Positions 15,899 to 24,876 of a stretch of DNA of 64,000 nucleotides are shown here, in pieces. The notes below the pieces were generated by a model, which worked only from the letters and a program-made list of their open reading frames with translations, had not been told where the DNA came from and did not search any database. Each line of letters starts with the position of its first letter. Positions within the stretch are counted from its first letter, which is position 1. The stretch is from Marinicella sediminis (GTDB lineage: Bacteria > Pseudomonadota > Gammaproteobacteria > Xanthomonadales > Marinicellaceae): NCBI RefSeq assembly GCF_002000055.1, contig NZ_MVBD01000003.1, positions 62,001 through 126,000 on the forward strand. The letters run 5' to 3'. The translations under genes and the position numbers were made by a program.

Positions 15899-16594
15899 GT
15901 GACTGTGGCAACGCACCTGACCTCGTTGGGTCTGGATGCTGCTGAAGTCATCAGGCATGTGCCCACATCGATGACCCTGTCCCTGGTGGATGGGGTTTTG
16001 TTTTTGCAGGACCGGCAACAGCCTAAAACACGGGTGACGGTGGATTTTGTGCAGGGTTCACTGGCCTACCGGGCCAGTGGCCATGTGGGTGGTGAACACC
16101 TGATCAAAGCCTGCCAGATCAAGTCCATACAGCGACCTCACATCCTGGATGCCACCTGTGGCATGGGTAAAGACAGTTTTTTGCTGGCCAGCAGTGGTTT
16201 TCAGGTGACTGCGTGTGAGCAACATCCATTGGTTCATGCATTGCTGACAGATGGTCTTCGGCGTCTGCAGCAAGCTGGTGGTGAGGCCTTTGAATTGCAG
16301 CTGATGAGTGCGGAAAAACAAATGCAGCAACCAGGGTTTGATGTGATCTACCTGGATCCGATGTTCCCAGCCAGAAGTAAATCTGCCAAAGTCAAAAAAG
16401 ACATGCAACTGTTTCAGCACATTCATCAACAACAGGATGACAATGCTGTTGATTTACTCAACATGGCACTACAGGCAGATTGTCAGCGGGTGGTGATCAA
16501 ACGTCCACCCAAAGCTCCATTGCTGGTGAATCGTAAACCCACTTTCCAAATCAGTGGCAAAAGCTGTCGTTTTGATGCATATCAACTGCTTTAA
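15899..16594 (+). CDS. rsmJ: 16S rRNA (guanine1516-N2)-methyltransferase RsmJ
   Basis: A SAM-dependent methyltransferase that modifies G1516 of 16S rRNA. The AdoMet motif DATCGMGKDSFLLAS and the catalytic-type motif VIYLDPMFP, together with the C-terminal RVVIKRPPKAP, match RsmJ. The start is unclear: GTG at 15899 gives a 231-residue protein beginning eight bases after the gltA stop, while an upstream ATG at 15845 would overlap gltA by 47 bases and lacks a good ribosome site. No ATG exists in between in frame. Confidence 0.85.
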   Translation: MTVATHLTSLGLDAAEVIRHVPTSMTLSLVDGVLFLQDRQQPKTRVTVDFVQGSLAYRASGHVGGEHLIKACQIKSIQRPHILDATCGMGKDSFLLASSGFQVTACEQHPLVHALLTDGLRRLQQAGGEAFELQLMSAEKQMQQPGFDVIYLDPMFPARSKSAKVKKDMQLFQHIHQQQDDNAVDLLNMALQADCQRVVIKRPPKAPLLVNRKPTFQISGKSCRFDAYQLL

Positions 16595-16670
16595 CAGCTC
16601 ATTATGTCGAATTCAAGACAAAATACACGTTAATTCACAATATTTAATGATTACTTATATGTATATTTTA

Positions 16671-16676
16671 TATAAT
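16671..16676 (+). promoter_or_regulatory. AT-rich promoter region before the small basic protein
   Basis: TATAAT (16671-16676) stands in an unusually AT-rich stretch (about 16610-16706). No strong -35 was seen at the usual distance; TTACTT is 14 bases upstream, which is short. The predicted start would be near 16683. Confidence 0.35.
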
Positions 16677-16706
16677 GTAAATGTGTGAATAAAAAAGTGT
16701 GTAAAA

Positions 16707-17258
16707 ATGAAAAACAACGAAGTTACCGTGACTCCGATGAGTCAGGCCGTCTCGCAGATCGCGAAAATTCTTGCTCAGGCCACCTTGCAAAACGACTTTT
16801 CTTATAAAGAATTGGTTGAATACTATAAGATGCACATGGTGCGTGAAGCCAAAAAAGAAAAGAAGAAATCCACTGTGGTTGAAATTTCAGCCAGAACTGG
16901 TATTGACCGGCGTTTCATCGCGCCCTATCTGAACAGCGATGAAATCAAGCTCAAACCAACTAAGGTGCAGAAAGTATTCCTTGATGTGGTGGCCTATTGT
17001 GAAAAGAATAACACCAAAAAAATCCTCAAAAATGATCACAAAGATTCTTTTGAAGCGATTTGTCAGAAACATGCCAATGGCAGCCTGACACCCAAAGCCA
17101 TCTACACAGAGCTTTGGCGTCTTGGTTACATGAAAGATGTGGAAACGCATTACAAGCTGAAAAAACCAGTTGTGGCAGAGAAGAAAATTGACAAAGCCAC
17201 CAAGCGCATGGAAAAAATCAGTTCAGCTGTCATCGACTCAGTGGAAGACTTGCTGTAA
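16707..17258 (+). CDS. Small basic protein with a DUF6502-like DNA-binding region
   Basis: 183 residues, lysine-rich. The middle part, STVVEISARTGIDRRFIAPYLNSDE, looks like a winged or helix-turn-helix segment with a recognition-type helix; the N-terminus (SQAVSQIAKILAQATLQNDFSYKELVEYYK) resembles the DUF6502 group of proteins. It may be a nucleoid-type or regulatory protein. I could not assign a family with certainty. Its upstream region is clearly more AT-rich than the surroundings, and neighbours on both sides are unrelated core genes. Confidence 0.6.
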   Translation: MKNNEVTVTPMSQAVSQIAKILAQATLQNDFSYKELVEYYKMHMVREAKKEKKKSTVVEISARTGIDRRFIAPYLNSDEIKLKPTKVQKVFLDVVAYCEKNNTKKILKNDHKDSFEAICQKHANGSLTPKAIYTELWRLGYMKDVETHYKLKKPVVAEKKIDKATKRMEKISSAVIDSVEDLL

Positions 17259-18761
17259 TCAATTTGGACTGAATTTACTTTGGTTCTGCCGATAGAGGTA
17301 GCGACTGAGGTGTTTGTCCATGTGATTATCGTGGAAGCCCCCTGTTTCCTGACTGACCAGATGTCTGGATACGTAATGATACAGGGGGATGACTGGCAAT
17401 TCCTCTGCCAGGATGTCTTCTGCCTCATTGATCAGCCTGACCCGTTCGAGAGAATCCTGGGTCTGGTTAAGTGTGGACAAAATCTGATCATAGCCTGAGT
17501 TGCTAAAAGCATAGAAATTGAAACGGGAAGCTGAGTGAAACAGGTTCAGGAAGTCTACCGGATCAAGGTAGTCTGCGATCCATCCTGAACGGAATATCTG
17601 TTTGTTGGGGCCTTTACGGGTGTTGACGAAGACTTTCCATTCCTGACTTCGTAAACGGGTTCTGATGTTCAGGTTTTGTCGCCACATGGCAGCCACAGCC
17701 AACGCCACTTTTTTCTGGTTGTCACTGTTGTTGTAAATGATTTCGAGTTGTTCGGATTGTGCTTTGAAGCCACTTTCTGCAAGTAATTTGCGGGCTTTTT
17801 CCGGGTCAAAATTACCCATTGGCTGCGCCTGTTGAGGCGGGATGATGCTTTGTGCAGGTAACTGGCCTGACCTGAGCACTTTATCAACCAGTATGTGTCG
17901 GTCGATGGCCAGATTCAAAGCCTGCCGGAGTGATTTACTTTTAAGTTGTGCGTCCTGCAAATTTAAACCCAGAAAAAAAGTGCCGAAGTATGGTGCCAGT
18001 CGTAACTCATTTGCCAGGTGTTGTTTCAACCATGCGGTTTGGTTGTCCGGTATGGTTTCTGTGATGTCCAGTTCTCCAGCCCTGAATCGCAGCAATTCAC
18101 TGTTCTGGTTTTCGGTGACCCAATACCTGACATGTGAAAAATACACGTCCTGTGCATCATGAAAAAACGAATTCTTATGCAGTTCGATGTATTCCTGTAA
18201 ACGCCAGTCTGCCAGCACATAGGCACCATTGCTTACTTTTCCTTCAGGCTGATGGGATGGTAATGGATAAAACACCGGTAACACCAGTTGATTGAGCAGG
18301 CTGCTGTCTGGCCGGCTAAGGGTCAAGACCAGTTCGTGTGGGTTGAGCACCTTAACATTCAGTTGATTGTCCTGCATGAGCGGCTCGAACAAGTGGCGGT
18401 AAGGTGCAGCTACTGCGGGGTCGGTCGCCCGTTGCCAGGCATAAAGGAAGTCGTGGGCAGTGACTGGTTGACCATCACTCCATTTGGCATCGCTTTTCAG
18501 GGTGAAGTGCCAGGTCAGCTGATCGGCCGATACGCTGTGTTGACTGGCCACCCCAGTCACCACCTGGCCATGGGCATCGAAGGTCATCAGGCCTTCATAA
18601 AGGTCCATCAACAGGTTGTGGCTGTTGATCCCCTGGGCCTGGTGAATGTCCAGTGAATCAGGCTCACCGCCATTGCCACGATTCAGGGTTTCGGTTGCGG
18701 CCCAAAGGATTTGAGTACCCAGGCAGAGCAGGTAGCAAAAGAGGATTTTCATGGCCTTCAT
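17259..18761 (-). CDS. Peptide-type ABC transporter substrate-binding protein (OppA-like), orphan
   Basis: The 500-residue protein has a signal peptide (MKAMKILFCYLLCLGTQILWA) and the SBP_bac_5 fold: an N-terminal RGNGGEPDSLDIHQAQ and WHFTLKSDAKWSDGQPVTAHDFLYAWQR, both family signatures. It is likely periplasmic and binds oligopeptides. The signal peptide contains cysteines but no usual lipobox, so a soluble form is more likely. No permease or ATPase genes stand beside it. The gene ends one base after the small basic protein on the opposite strand. A start at 18752 (MKILFCYLL) is equally possible. Confidence 0.85.
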   Translation of the reverse strand: MKAMKILFCYLLCLGTQILWAATETLNRGNGGEPDSLDIHQAQGINSHNLLMDLYEGLMTFDAHGQVVTGVASQHSVSADQLTWHFTLKSDAKWSDGQPVTAHDFLYAWQRATDPAVAAPYRHLFEPLMQDNQLNVKVLNPHELVLTLSRPDSSLLNQLVLPVFYPLPSHQPEGKVSNGAYVLADWRLQEYIELHKNSFFHDAQDVYFSHVRYWVTENQNSELLRFRAGELDITETIPDNQTAWLKQHLANELRLAPYFGTFFLGLNLQDAQLKSKSLRQALNLAIDRHILVDKVLRSGQLPAQSIIPPQQAQPMGNFDPEKARKLLAESGFKAQSEQLEIIYNNSDNQKKVALAVAAMWRQNLNIRTRLRSQEWKVFVNTRKGPNKQIFRSGWIADYLDPVDFLNLFHSASRFNFYAFSNSGYDQILSTLNQTQDSLERVRLINEAEDILAEELPVIPLYHYVSRHLVSQETGGFHDNHMDKHLSRYLYRQNQSKFSPN

Positions 18762-18862
18762 TAAAACACATACTGCAGACAGAATAAATGCGCCAGTCGG
18801 GATAAACTTGGTGGCAGAGCAGAGATATTTTGGTAAGATTTATGGTTCTCAGCAAACCACCA

Positions 18863-20221
18863 ATGAGCATGGCCAACCATACCCCCACACTGACTAAGCA
18901 ACACCTGATTGACTACCTGGCTTCGGGTTGTAAACCAAAAGCCGATTGGAAAGTGGGCACCGAGCATGAAAAATTCGGCTTTCACCGGCAAGATAACAGT
19001 CCTTTGCACTATGCCGAACCTGGTGGCATCAAAGACATATTACAGGGACTCATGGAACAGTTTAATTGGCAACCGGTTTATGAAGGTGAACACCTGATTG
19101 CCTTGCAAAGGGACGGTTGTTCAATCACACTTGAGCCAGGTGGGCAACTGGAATTATCAGGTGCACCGCTGGCTGATGTACATCAGACCTGCACTGAAAC
19201 CGGGGTTCATCTGAAAGAGGTCAAGGCCATCGCGGAACCGTTGGGCAGTGCCTTTCTGGGCATGGGTTTTCAGCCGGCTGCCACCCGTGAGGACATACGC
19301 TTCATGCCCAAAGGTCGTTATGACATCATGAGCAACTACATGCCCAAAGTGGGTACCCTGGGACTCGATATGATGAAGCGGACCTGCACCATTCAGGCCA
19401 ATCTGGATTTTTCAGATGAGGCAGACATGGTGAAAAAATTCCGCGTGTCATTGGCTTTGCAACCATTGGCCACTGCGCTGTTTGCCAATTCCCCATTCAC
19501 AGAAGGACAGGACAATGGTTTTGTCTCATACCGTTCGCACATTTGGACAGACACCGATGCGGACCGTTGTGGCATTATACCGTTTGTATTTGAAGCGGGA
19601 ATGGGGTTTGAGCGTTATGTGGATTACATGCTGGATGTGCCGATGTATTTTGTTTACCGCAATGGCCAATACATCAATGCAGCTGGACTGTCGTTTCGTG
19701 ATTTTATGCAGGGTAAGTTGTCAGTTTTGCCCGGAGAATACCCAACCATCAAGGATTGGGAAGACCACCTGACCACCGCTTTTCCAGAAGTTCGCTTGAA
19801 AAAGTTTTTGGAAATGCGTGGTGCCGATGGTGGACCCTGGCGTCGGATCTGTGCCTTACCGGCCTTATGGATTGGCTTGTTGTACGATCAGCAACAGTTG
19901 GATAAAGCCTATGACTGGATCAGTGACTGGACCTTGGCTGAACATCAACACCTGCGCAATGAGGTGCCACGCCTGGGCTTAGACACCACCTTCAGAGATC
20001 AAAAGGTACGTGATCTGGCTTTGTACATGCTCAGTCTTTCACGTCAAGGGCTCGAAGAGCGGGCCATCAAATCACCTTGTGGTAAAGACGAAAGCATCTA
20101 CCTTGAACCCTTGCAGATCATTGCTGATACTGCGGTCACGCCTGCGGAAAGGAAGCGGGGTAAATACCACGGAGTGTGGCAGAAAAAGATGGATCCATTA
20201 TTTGACGTATACGCATACTGA
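18863..20221 (+). CDS. gshA: Glutamate-cysteine ligase, plant/alphaproteobacterial type
   Basis: Forms gamma-glutamylcysteine, the first step of glutathione synthesis. The 452-residue protein belongs to the GCS2-like family used by Xanthomonas and plants and not to the E. coli GshA family. Visible parts are GTEHEKFGF near the N-terminus, the glycine-rich ITLEPGGQLELSGAP motif and the C-terminal GGPWRRICALPALW. The start at 18863 (MSMANHTP) was preferred over 18830, which adds a leader not expected from the family. It may be the only gene of its transcript. Confidence 0.92.
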   Translation: MSMANHTPTLTKQHLIDYLASGCKPKADWKVGTEHEKFGFHRQDNSPLHYAEPGGIKDILQGLMEQFNWQPVYEGEHLIALQRDGCSITLEPGGQLELSGAPLADVHQTCTETGVHLKEVKAIAEPLGSAFLGMGFQPAATREDIRFMPKGRYDIMSNYMPKVGTLGLDMMKRTCTIQANLDFSDEADMVKKFRVSLALQPLATALFANSPFTEGQDNGFVSYRSHIWTDTDADRCGIIPFVFEAGMGFERYVDYMLDVPMYFVYRNGQYINAAGLSFRDFMQGKLSVLPGEYPTIKDWEDHLTTAFPEVRLKKFLEMRGADGGPWRRICALPALWIGLLYDQQQLDKAYDWISDWTLAEHQHLRNEVPRLGLDTTFRDQKVRDLALYMLSLSRQGLEERAIKSPCGKDESIYLEPLQIIADTAVTPAERKRGKYHGVWQKKMDPLFDVYAY

Positions 20222-20238
20222 AGATCAACACGGTCACA

Positions 20239-20268
20239 AAAAAACCCGGGTAGATCCCGGGTGTTTTT
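20239..20268 (+). terminator. Bidirectional terminator between gshA and the large secreted protein
   Basis: ACCCGGG and CCCGGGT form a 7-base GC-rich stem with a five-base loop, with an A run on the left and a T run on the right. It can end both the rightward gshA and the leftward secreted-protein transcripts. Confidence 0.85.
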
Positions 20269-20288
20269 GTTGCTTTGAGATCAGCTGT

Positions 20289-23200
20289 TCAGTGTTCCTG
20301 CAACAAGGTCATGATCTTGATGTTTTCCCGCAACCAGCGACCGCCTTCGGCTCCCTGATATGTGACGTCAATTGACGAGGTGCCGTCGGTGTCCAGATCC
20401 CTGAAGGTGTTGGACAGGTTAAGGACCACCGTGCCTGAGGGCACAATGGTGGTTTCTTCCAGAGGTGCAGTCCGGCCATAGCCAAAAATGTCAAACATGG
20501 GTACGGTGATGTCGGTGTCTGGTTTAAAACCACCGGCCGTGCCTGCAGCCCAGCGGGGATTACCTGCTGCATCAAAATAGAAGACATAAGCGATCATCAC
20601 GTCTCTGGCCTGGGCCAGTGAATAACCCCAGCCATTTTCAGACTGGCCTCCCCACCAACCGGTACCAAAGTCTGGGTCAGGTCGTGTTTCATCAGCGATC
20701 AAAGGCTCAATGCACCATTCTTCGGTGACATTGTTGATGCGCCAGGTAGCCAGTGCCACAAAATCCAGGTTCCGACTGGTACCATCCTGACAAGCCGGGT
20801 GGTTACGGATTTCTGCGGTATTGAAGTTGATGCTCAGCCGACCGTCCGTCAATGCCGGATCATCGATGAAAGGAATGCCGTCATTGGGGTCAATGTCATA
20901 TTGGTAAACGGCTTTGTTCAGGGTGTTGGGTGCGAAGCCCTGGTTGAGCACGCCATTTTCCAGGTTGGTGAGGGAACTCAGCCACTCTGGGTTACCCAGA
21001 TCATCAAAGGTGTAAAACATGGTGAAATACAGATCCTGTGCACCATAGGACTCAATGATGAAGCCGTGACCATCGCGGGCAGGATCATACCAGTGTCCTT
21101 TGTTGGGGATTGGGTTGTTGCCGCTGACACATACATCACATGACAGCTCAGAATCGGTGATTACACGGGTTATGCTGATGTCGTCAATCCACACCCCTTC
21201 CTGAGCGGTGTTGATGTCAGAGACCATACGGAAACGAATCTGACCGGTCTGACCGACATACTGACTGCCCAGATCAACGGTCGCCTCACGCCAGTTCAGT
21301 TCAGTACCTGACCAGGCAAAGCGGGCCTGAGCGGTGTTGTTGGTGTAAAGTTGACCATCATAGGCCACTGAACTCAGATGGCCAATATCAAACCACAGGT
21401 CACTGCCAGCCAGACGCATTTCCAGGATCATGCCATCCCAGTACTGACTGGGTGAACCTTCGGTGTCATAGGCCAGTGAGAAGGTCAACACGTTGCCACC
21501 ACCATCAAAGGTCATCCACGGGGTGACCAGTGACTTATCAGAATACTGACCTTCATTGGTGGTGAACCAGCTTTGACTGCCAGAATTGACCCGGTCATTG
21601 ACCTGAATCCAGCCGTCATCACCCAATGATAATACAGAAGTCATCAGGCTGTTGGGGTCTTCGGCACCATCAGTCCAGGTACCTTTGTCATTGGACTTTT
21701 TGGCTGCGGTGGTGATGGCCAGTTGGTCATTGTAAGTGCCACTGGTGGTGTTGATGGTCACTGGAATGGTCAATTCAGCCAAACAACTGGCTTGGGTATC
21801 CAAGCTGATTGGCAGCGCAATGATACGCGTTTCAAATCCATCCAGTGACAGGTTTTGGTTGGCCTGGGTGAAGTCAACAAATTGAGGTGCATCAAATGTC
21901 AGGCTGATGCCAGACAGGTTTTTAGCTGAGTGATTGGTTACCCTGATGAGTAACTTGCCTGATTCGCCACGGTCAAGGATGTTGTCATCACCGCAGGTTG
22001 AATTGGTTGCTATGAAGTTTAACAATTCCAAATCAACCGCTTGTTTTGAAGCCACATAGGTGCCCCGGCCATGGGTGCCCAGGTACAACTGGCCATTGTT
22101 CCAAACCAGGTCAAGAACCCGGGTATTTGCCGGACCGTAGTCAAATTGGTTCCACACATAGGTATTGCCTGATTTGCGTCCTACCCACAGTCCCAGTTCG
22201 GTACCCAGATACAGCAGGTTGGGATCCTGGGGATCGTTGATGATCTGATAGACCGGAATGTCAGGCAGGTTATTGGAGATGGTACTCCAGCTGTTACCAC
22301 CATTGGTTGAACGCAACACCCGGTTGTCCTTATAACTGCCAAAAGTGGCGTACAGGGTTTGTCCTGAAGTATCAAACAGGTCAACCCTGATGTCTGTGAC
22401 CACATCATCAGCCACACCCAGAAATTGTGCCGGTCCAATATCAACCACGGTATTGCTTGAGCCGAGGTTGGTGATTTTGACGATTTGACTGGCCCCACTG
22501 GCCTGTGAAGCTGCCATGCCGGCATAGGCTTCAGAGGTGATGTGTGGATTGAATGCCACTGCTGAGACTCCGGCGCCATTGATGGTGCCGGTCACGTCTT
22601 GCCAGGTGGCATTGCTCAGGAAGCGGGCGTTGTTGGTGAAGTAAACATTGTCGGTACCAACCAGCATGCGGTTGCCGTTGTTTTCATCCAATACAAAAGG
22701 TTGAATGAAACGGGCACCTTCGGTGTCCGGCAGTTCCATGGCCTGGGCGCTGAAACCACCATTGTTGGACCCATACATTTGTCCATTGACGTAAGAACCG
22801 TAGACGAATTCCCCCTGTTGTTGGTCCCAACCGCTGTAGCCGCCATCGCCACCCTGCCATTCCAGCCAGTCCTGTTGATCGCCAAAATACAGTTGTGAAC
22901 CATTGTCTTGGGTGCCGGAGGTGACCCTTTGTCCATCAGGGCTGACCGCGATGCCATAGCTTTGCGAAATATTCAGGCCATTATTAAGACTGAAAAAGGA
23001 TTGTCCGCCGTCTTCAGATTTGGTCACCCCGCCGTCACTGACGATGTACAGGTGGTCATTATTGAATGGGCTGAAAAAGTAGCCGTGATGATCGGCATGG
23101 ATGTAGCGGTCAACGGCGCCAAAAGAAGGGTTCCAGAAGCTGCGTTTGGAAATCGTTGTGCCACCATTGGTGGTACTGAACATGTCCACTGCTCCCATAA

Positions 23201-24776
23201 ATACTTCATTGGAGTCAGCCGGGTTCACGGTGATGGCCAGGTCATACCAACCCTGACGTTCAATGAAATTGGTGTTGGAAGCGGTTTTGATCAGGTTGAG
23301 GTTATTGCCTGGTGGGGAACGGAACAGACCGATGGTGCCATTGGTGCTGCCATTGTCAAATTCTTCGGTTTCCTTGGCAGCGGCCACATAAACCGTGCCA
23401 TCTGAACCGAAACCAATTTCAGCGCGCAACATATCAGGCTCATCCAGTCCGGGGACATTCAACACCGACCAGTTGTCACCACCATTGGTGGAGCGTACCA
23501 GGTAGCGGTTTAATAAAACATCCTGGGTGCCGGAAATGGTGATGTTCACAGCGGCACCGCCGGCGTTGCGGAAACTGTTGCCATCGGCTCTGGAGATCAT
23601 CACTGCTGGTATGGAAATACTGTTGTTCTCACCACCCATCACAAAAGGGTCGTCTGTGGAATTCTGAAAAACCACCACCGCAGTGGCTCCGGCGTTCTGC
23701 GCGTTGATCACTTTGTCAGTGAAGTTGCAGTTGCCGCGCTCAATGAGCGCAATCTGGCCACTGATGTCATTGTTGATGGATTCACAGCCGTCGCTGGTGG
23801 GGTTGGTGCCGTCATTGACCTGAATCAATTGACCGTTGATGCCACCATTGGGGATGGCTGGCCCGAAGGAGGCCTGAACCGAGCTGTAATCGCCGGCCAG
23901 GGAAGCAGGTGTTGATACGCTCAGGGTGTTTTGTACGGCATTGGGGTCACCAAAGTGATATGCCAGCAGATGACTGGAATTACTTGGGTCAATCTGCAGG
24001 TCAGTGAAGCCCCGGCCACTGGTGTTGATGCCGGATACTTCGCTCCAGCTGTTGCCGTTGTTGGTGGATTTGAAAATCCCTTCGCTGGTGGCTGCCAGGA
24101 ACACATTGCTGCCCGGAATCCGGGCCATGCGGTTGACATAGAAAAAATCGCTGTTGTCGGTGGTACCAAAACGGCTCCAGGTTTCACCAAAGTCGTGCGA
24201 AACAAAAATGCCAAACCCCTGAGCGGCATCAAAGTTAAAAAATCCTTCACCAGTACCCGCATAGACGGTTTCCGGATTGTCCGGATCCAACAACATGCTG
24301 CCTATGGCAATGCTGGCAAGGAAGTCGGTTTTGGGTTCCCAGTTCTGGCCATCATCGGTGGTTTTCCAGATGCCACCGGATACGCCGCCTGCAAGCAAAT
24401 GACCTTCCCGGTCAGGATGAGCGACAAAGCCTCTGATGCGTCCGCCAAAAATTCCCGGGCCGATTTCTTCAAAGCGCAAGGCGGTCAGATCCTGGCTGCT
24501 TTTCTGGCTGCTTTTGGCTTGACGCTGTTGTGCAAAACTTTCCTGGTAAGCCAGGTTCAGTGCCGCCGGTGTGAGCCCTTTGGGCGTCTGACGCATGCTG
24601 TGCAGCCAGGCTGCTGCTTCACTGGGTTTGTCGTATTGTTTGGGTTGTTTGATTTCTTTGATCAGGTTTTTATCAGCCACTTTGAAAGCCTGTTCCGGGA
24701 GGCTTATCCGGGATTGATTATGATGAGCGATGCCGGTAAACAGCAACAAGGTGAGGCAAGATGTGAGTAAACGCAT
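20289..24776 (-). CDS. Large secreted beta-propeller protein with inserted PA domain
   Basis: 1495 residues with an N-terminal signal (MRLLTSCLTLLLFTGIA). Residues ~100-960 contain many sialidase/VPS10-like blades with the Asp-box (for example TTDDGQNWEP, STNNGNSWSE, STNGGNSW). A protease-associated (PA) domain is inserted at about 285-420 (GQIALIERGNCNFTDKVINA and AVVVFQNST). After the propeller comes an Ig-like or cohesin-like part, a jelly-roll domain at about 1040-1190, and two copies of a Gly-x-Trp domain (GHWYDPARDGHGF near 1229; GWWGGQSENGWGY near 1373). No catalytic motif was seen. It may act as a surface or binding protein. Confidence 0.8.
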   Translation of the reverse strand: MRLLTSCLTLLLFTGIAHHNQSRISLPEQAFKVADKNLIKEIKQPKQYDKPSEAAAWLHSMRQTPKGLTPAALNLAYQESFAQQRQAKSSQKSSQDLTALRFEEIGPGIFGGRIRGFVAHPDREGHLLAGGVSGGIWKTTDDGQNWEPKTDFLASIAIGSMLLDPDNPETVYAGTGEGFFNFDAAQGFGIFVSHDFGETWSRFGTTDNSDFFYVNRMARIPGSNVFLAATSEGIFKSTNNGNSWSEVSGINTSGRGFTDLQIDPSNSSHLLAYHFGDPNAVQNTLSVSTPASLAGDYSSVQASFGPAIPNGGINGQLIQVNDGTNPTSDGCESINNDISGQIALIERGNCNFTDKVINAQNAGATAVVVFQNSTDDPFVMGGENNSISIPAVMISRADGNSFRNAGGAAVNITISGTQDVLLNRYLVRSTNGGDNWSVLNVPGLDEPDMLRAEIGFGSDGTVYVAAAKETEEFDNGSTNGTIGLFRSPPGNNLNLIKTASNTNFIERQGWYDLAITVNPADSNEVFMGAVDMFSTTNGGTTISKRSFWNPSFGAVDRYIHADHHGYFFSPFNNDHLYIVSDGGVTKSEDGGQSFFSLNNGLNISQSYGIAVSPDGQRVTSGTQDNGSQLYFGDQQDWLEWQGGDGGYSGWDQQQGEFVYGSYVNGQMYGSNNGGFSAQAMELPDTEGARFIQPFVLDENNGNRMLVGTDNVYFTNNARFLSNATWQDVTGTINGAGVSAVAFNPHITSEAYAGMAASQASGASQIVKITNLGSSNTVVDIGPAQFLGVADDVVTDIRVDLFDTSGQTLYATFGSYKDNRVLRSTNGGNSWSTISNNLPDIPVYQIINDPQDPNLLYLGTELGLWVGRKSGNTYVWNQFDYGPANTRVLDLVWNNGQLYLGTHGRGTYVASKQAVDLELLNFIATNSTCGDDNILDRGESGKLLIRVTNHSAKNLSGISLTFDAPQFVDFTQANQNLSLDGFETRIIALPISLDTQASCLAELTIPVTINTTSGTYNDQLAITTAAKKSNDKGTWTDGAEDPNSLMTSVLSLGDDGWIQVNDRVNSGSQSWFTTNEGQYSDKSLVTPWMTFDGGGNVLTFSLAYDTEGSPSQYWDGMILEMRLAGSDLWFDIGHLSSVAYDGQLYTNNTAQARFAWSGTELNWREATVDLGSQYVGQTGQIRFRMVSDINTAQEGVWIDDISITRVITDSELSCDVCVSGNNPIPNKGHWYDPARDGHGFIIESYGAQDLYFTMFYTFDDLGNPEWLSSLTNLENGVLNQGFAPNTLNKAVYQYDIDPNDGIPFIDDPALTDGRLSINFNTAEIRNHPACQDGTSRNLDFVALATWRINNVTEEWCIEPLIADETRPDPDFGTGWWGGQSENGWGYSLAQARDVMIAYVFYFDAAGNPRWAAGTAGGFKPDTDITVPMFDIFGYGRTAPLEETTIVPSGTVVLNLSNTFRDLDTDGTSSIDVTYQGAEGGRWLRENIKIMTLLQEH

Positions 24777-24820
24777 GGTGGTTATCAGCCATTTTAATTA
24801 ACAGGCTAAAAATTGTAGCA

Positions 24821-24856
24821 AAAAAAAAGCGGCTTGGATATGCTCCAGACCGCTTT
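24821..24856 (-). terminator. Terminator of nhaB
   Basis: Read leftward, AAAGCGG and CCGCTTT flank an inner TGGA/TCCA pairing, giving a long stem, followed by a run of nine T residues. It stands 20 bases after the nhaB stop. Confidence 0.88.
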
Positions 24857-24876
24857 GCATCGTGGTTTGCAATGCT

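Noticed and set aside
23931-24770. A 279-residue rightward frame opposite the large secreted protein
   Set aside because: It lies entirely within the opposite coding region and reads like composition-driven shadow coding.
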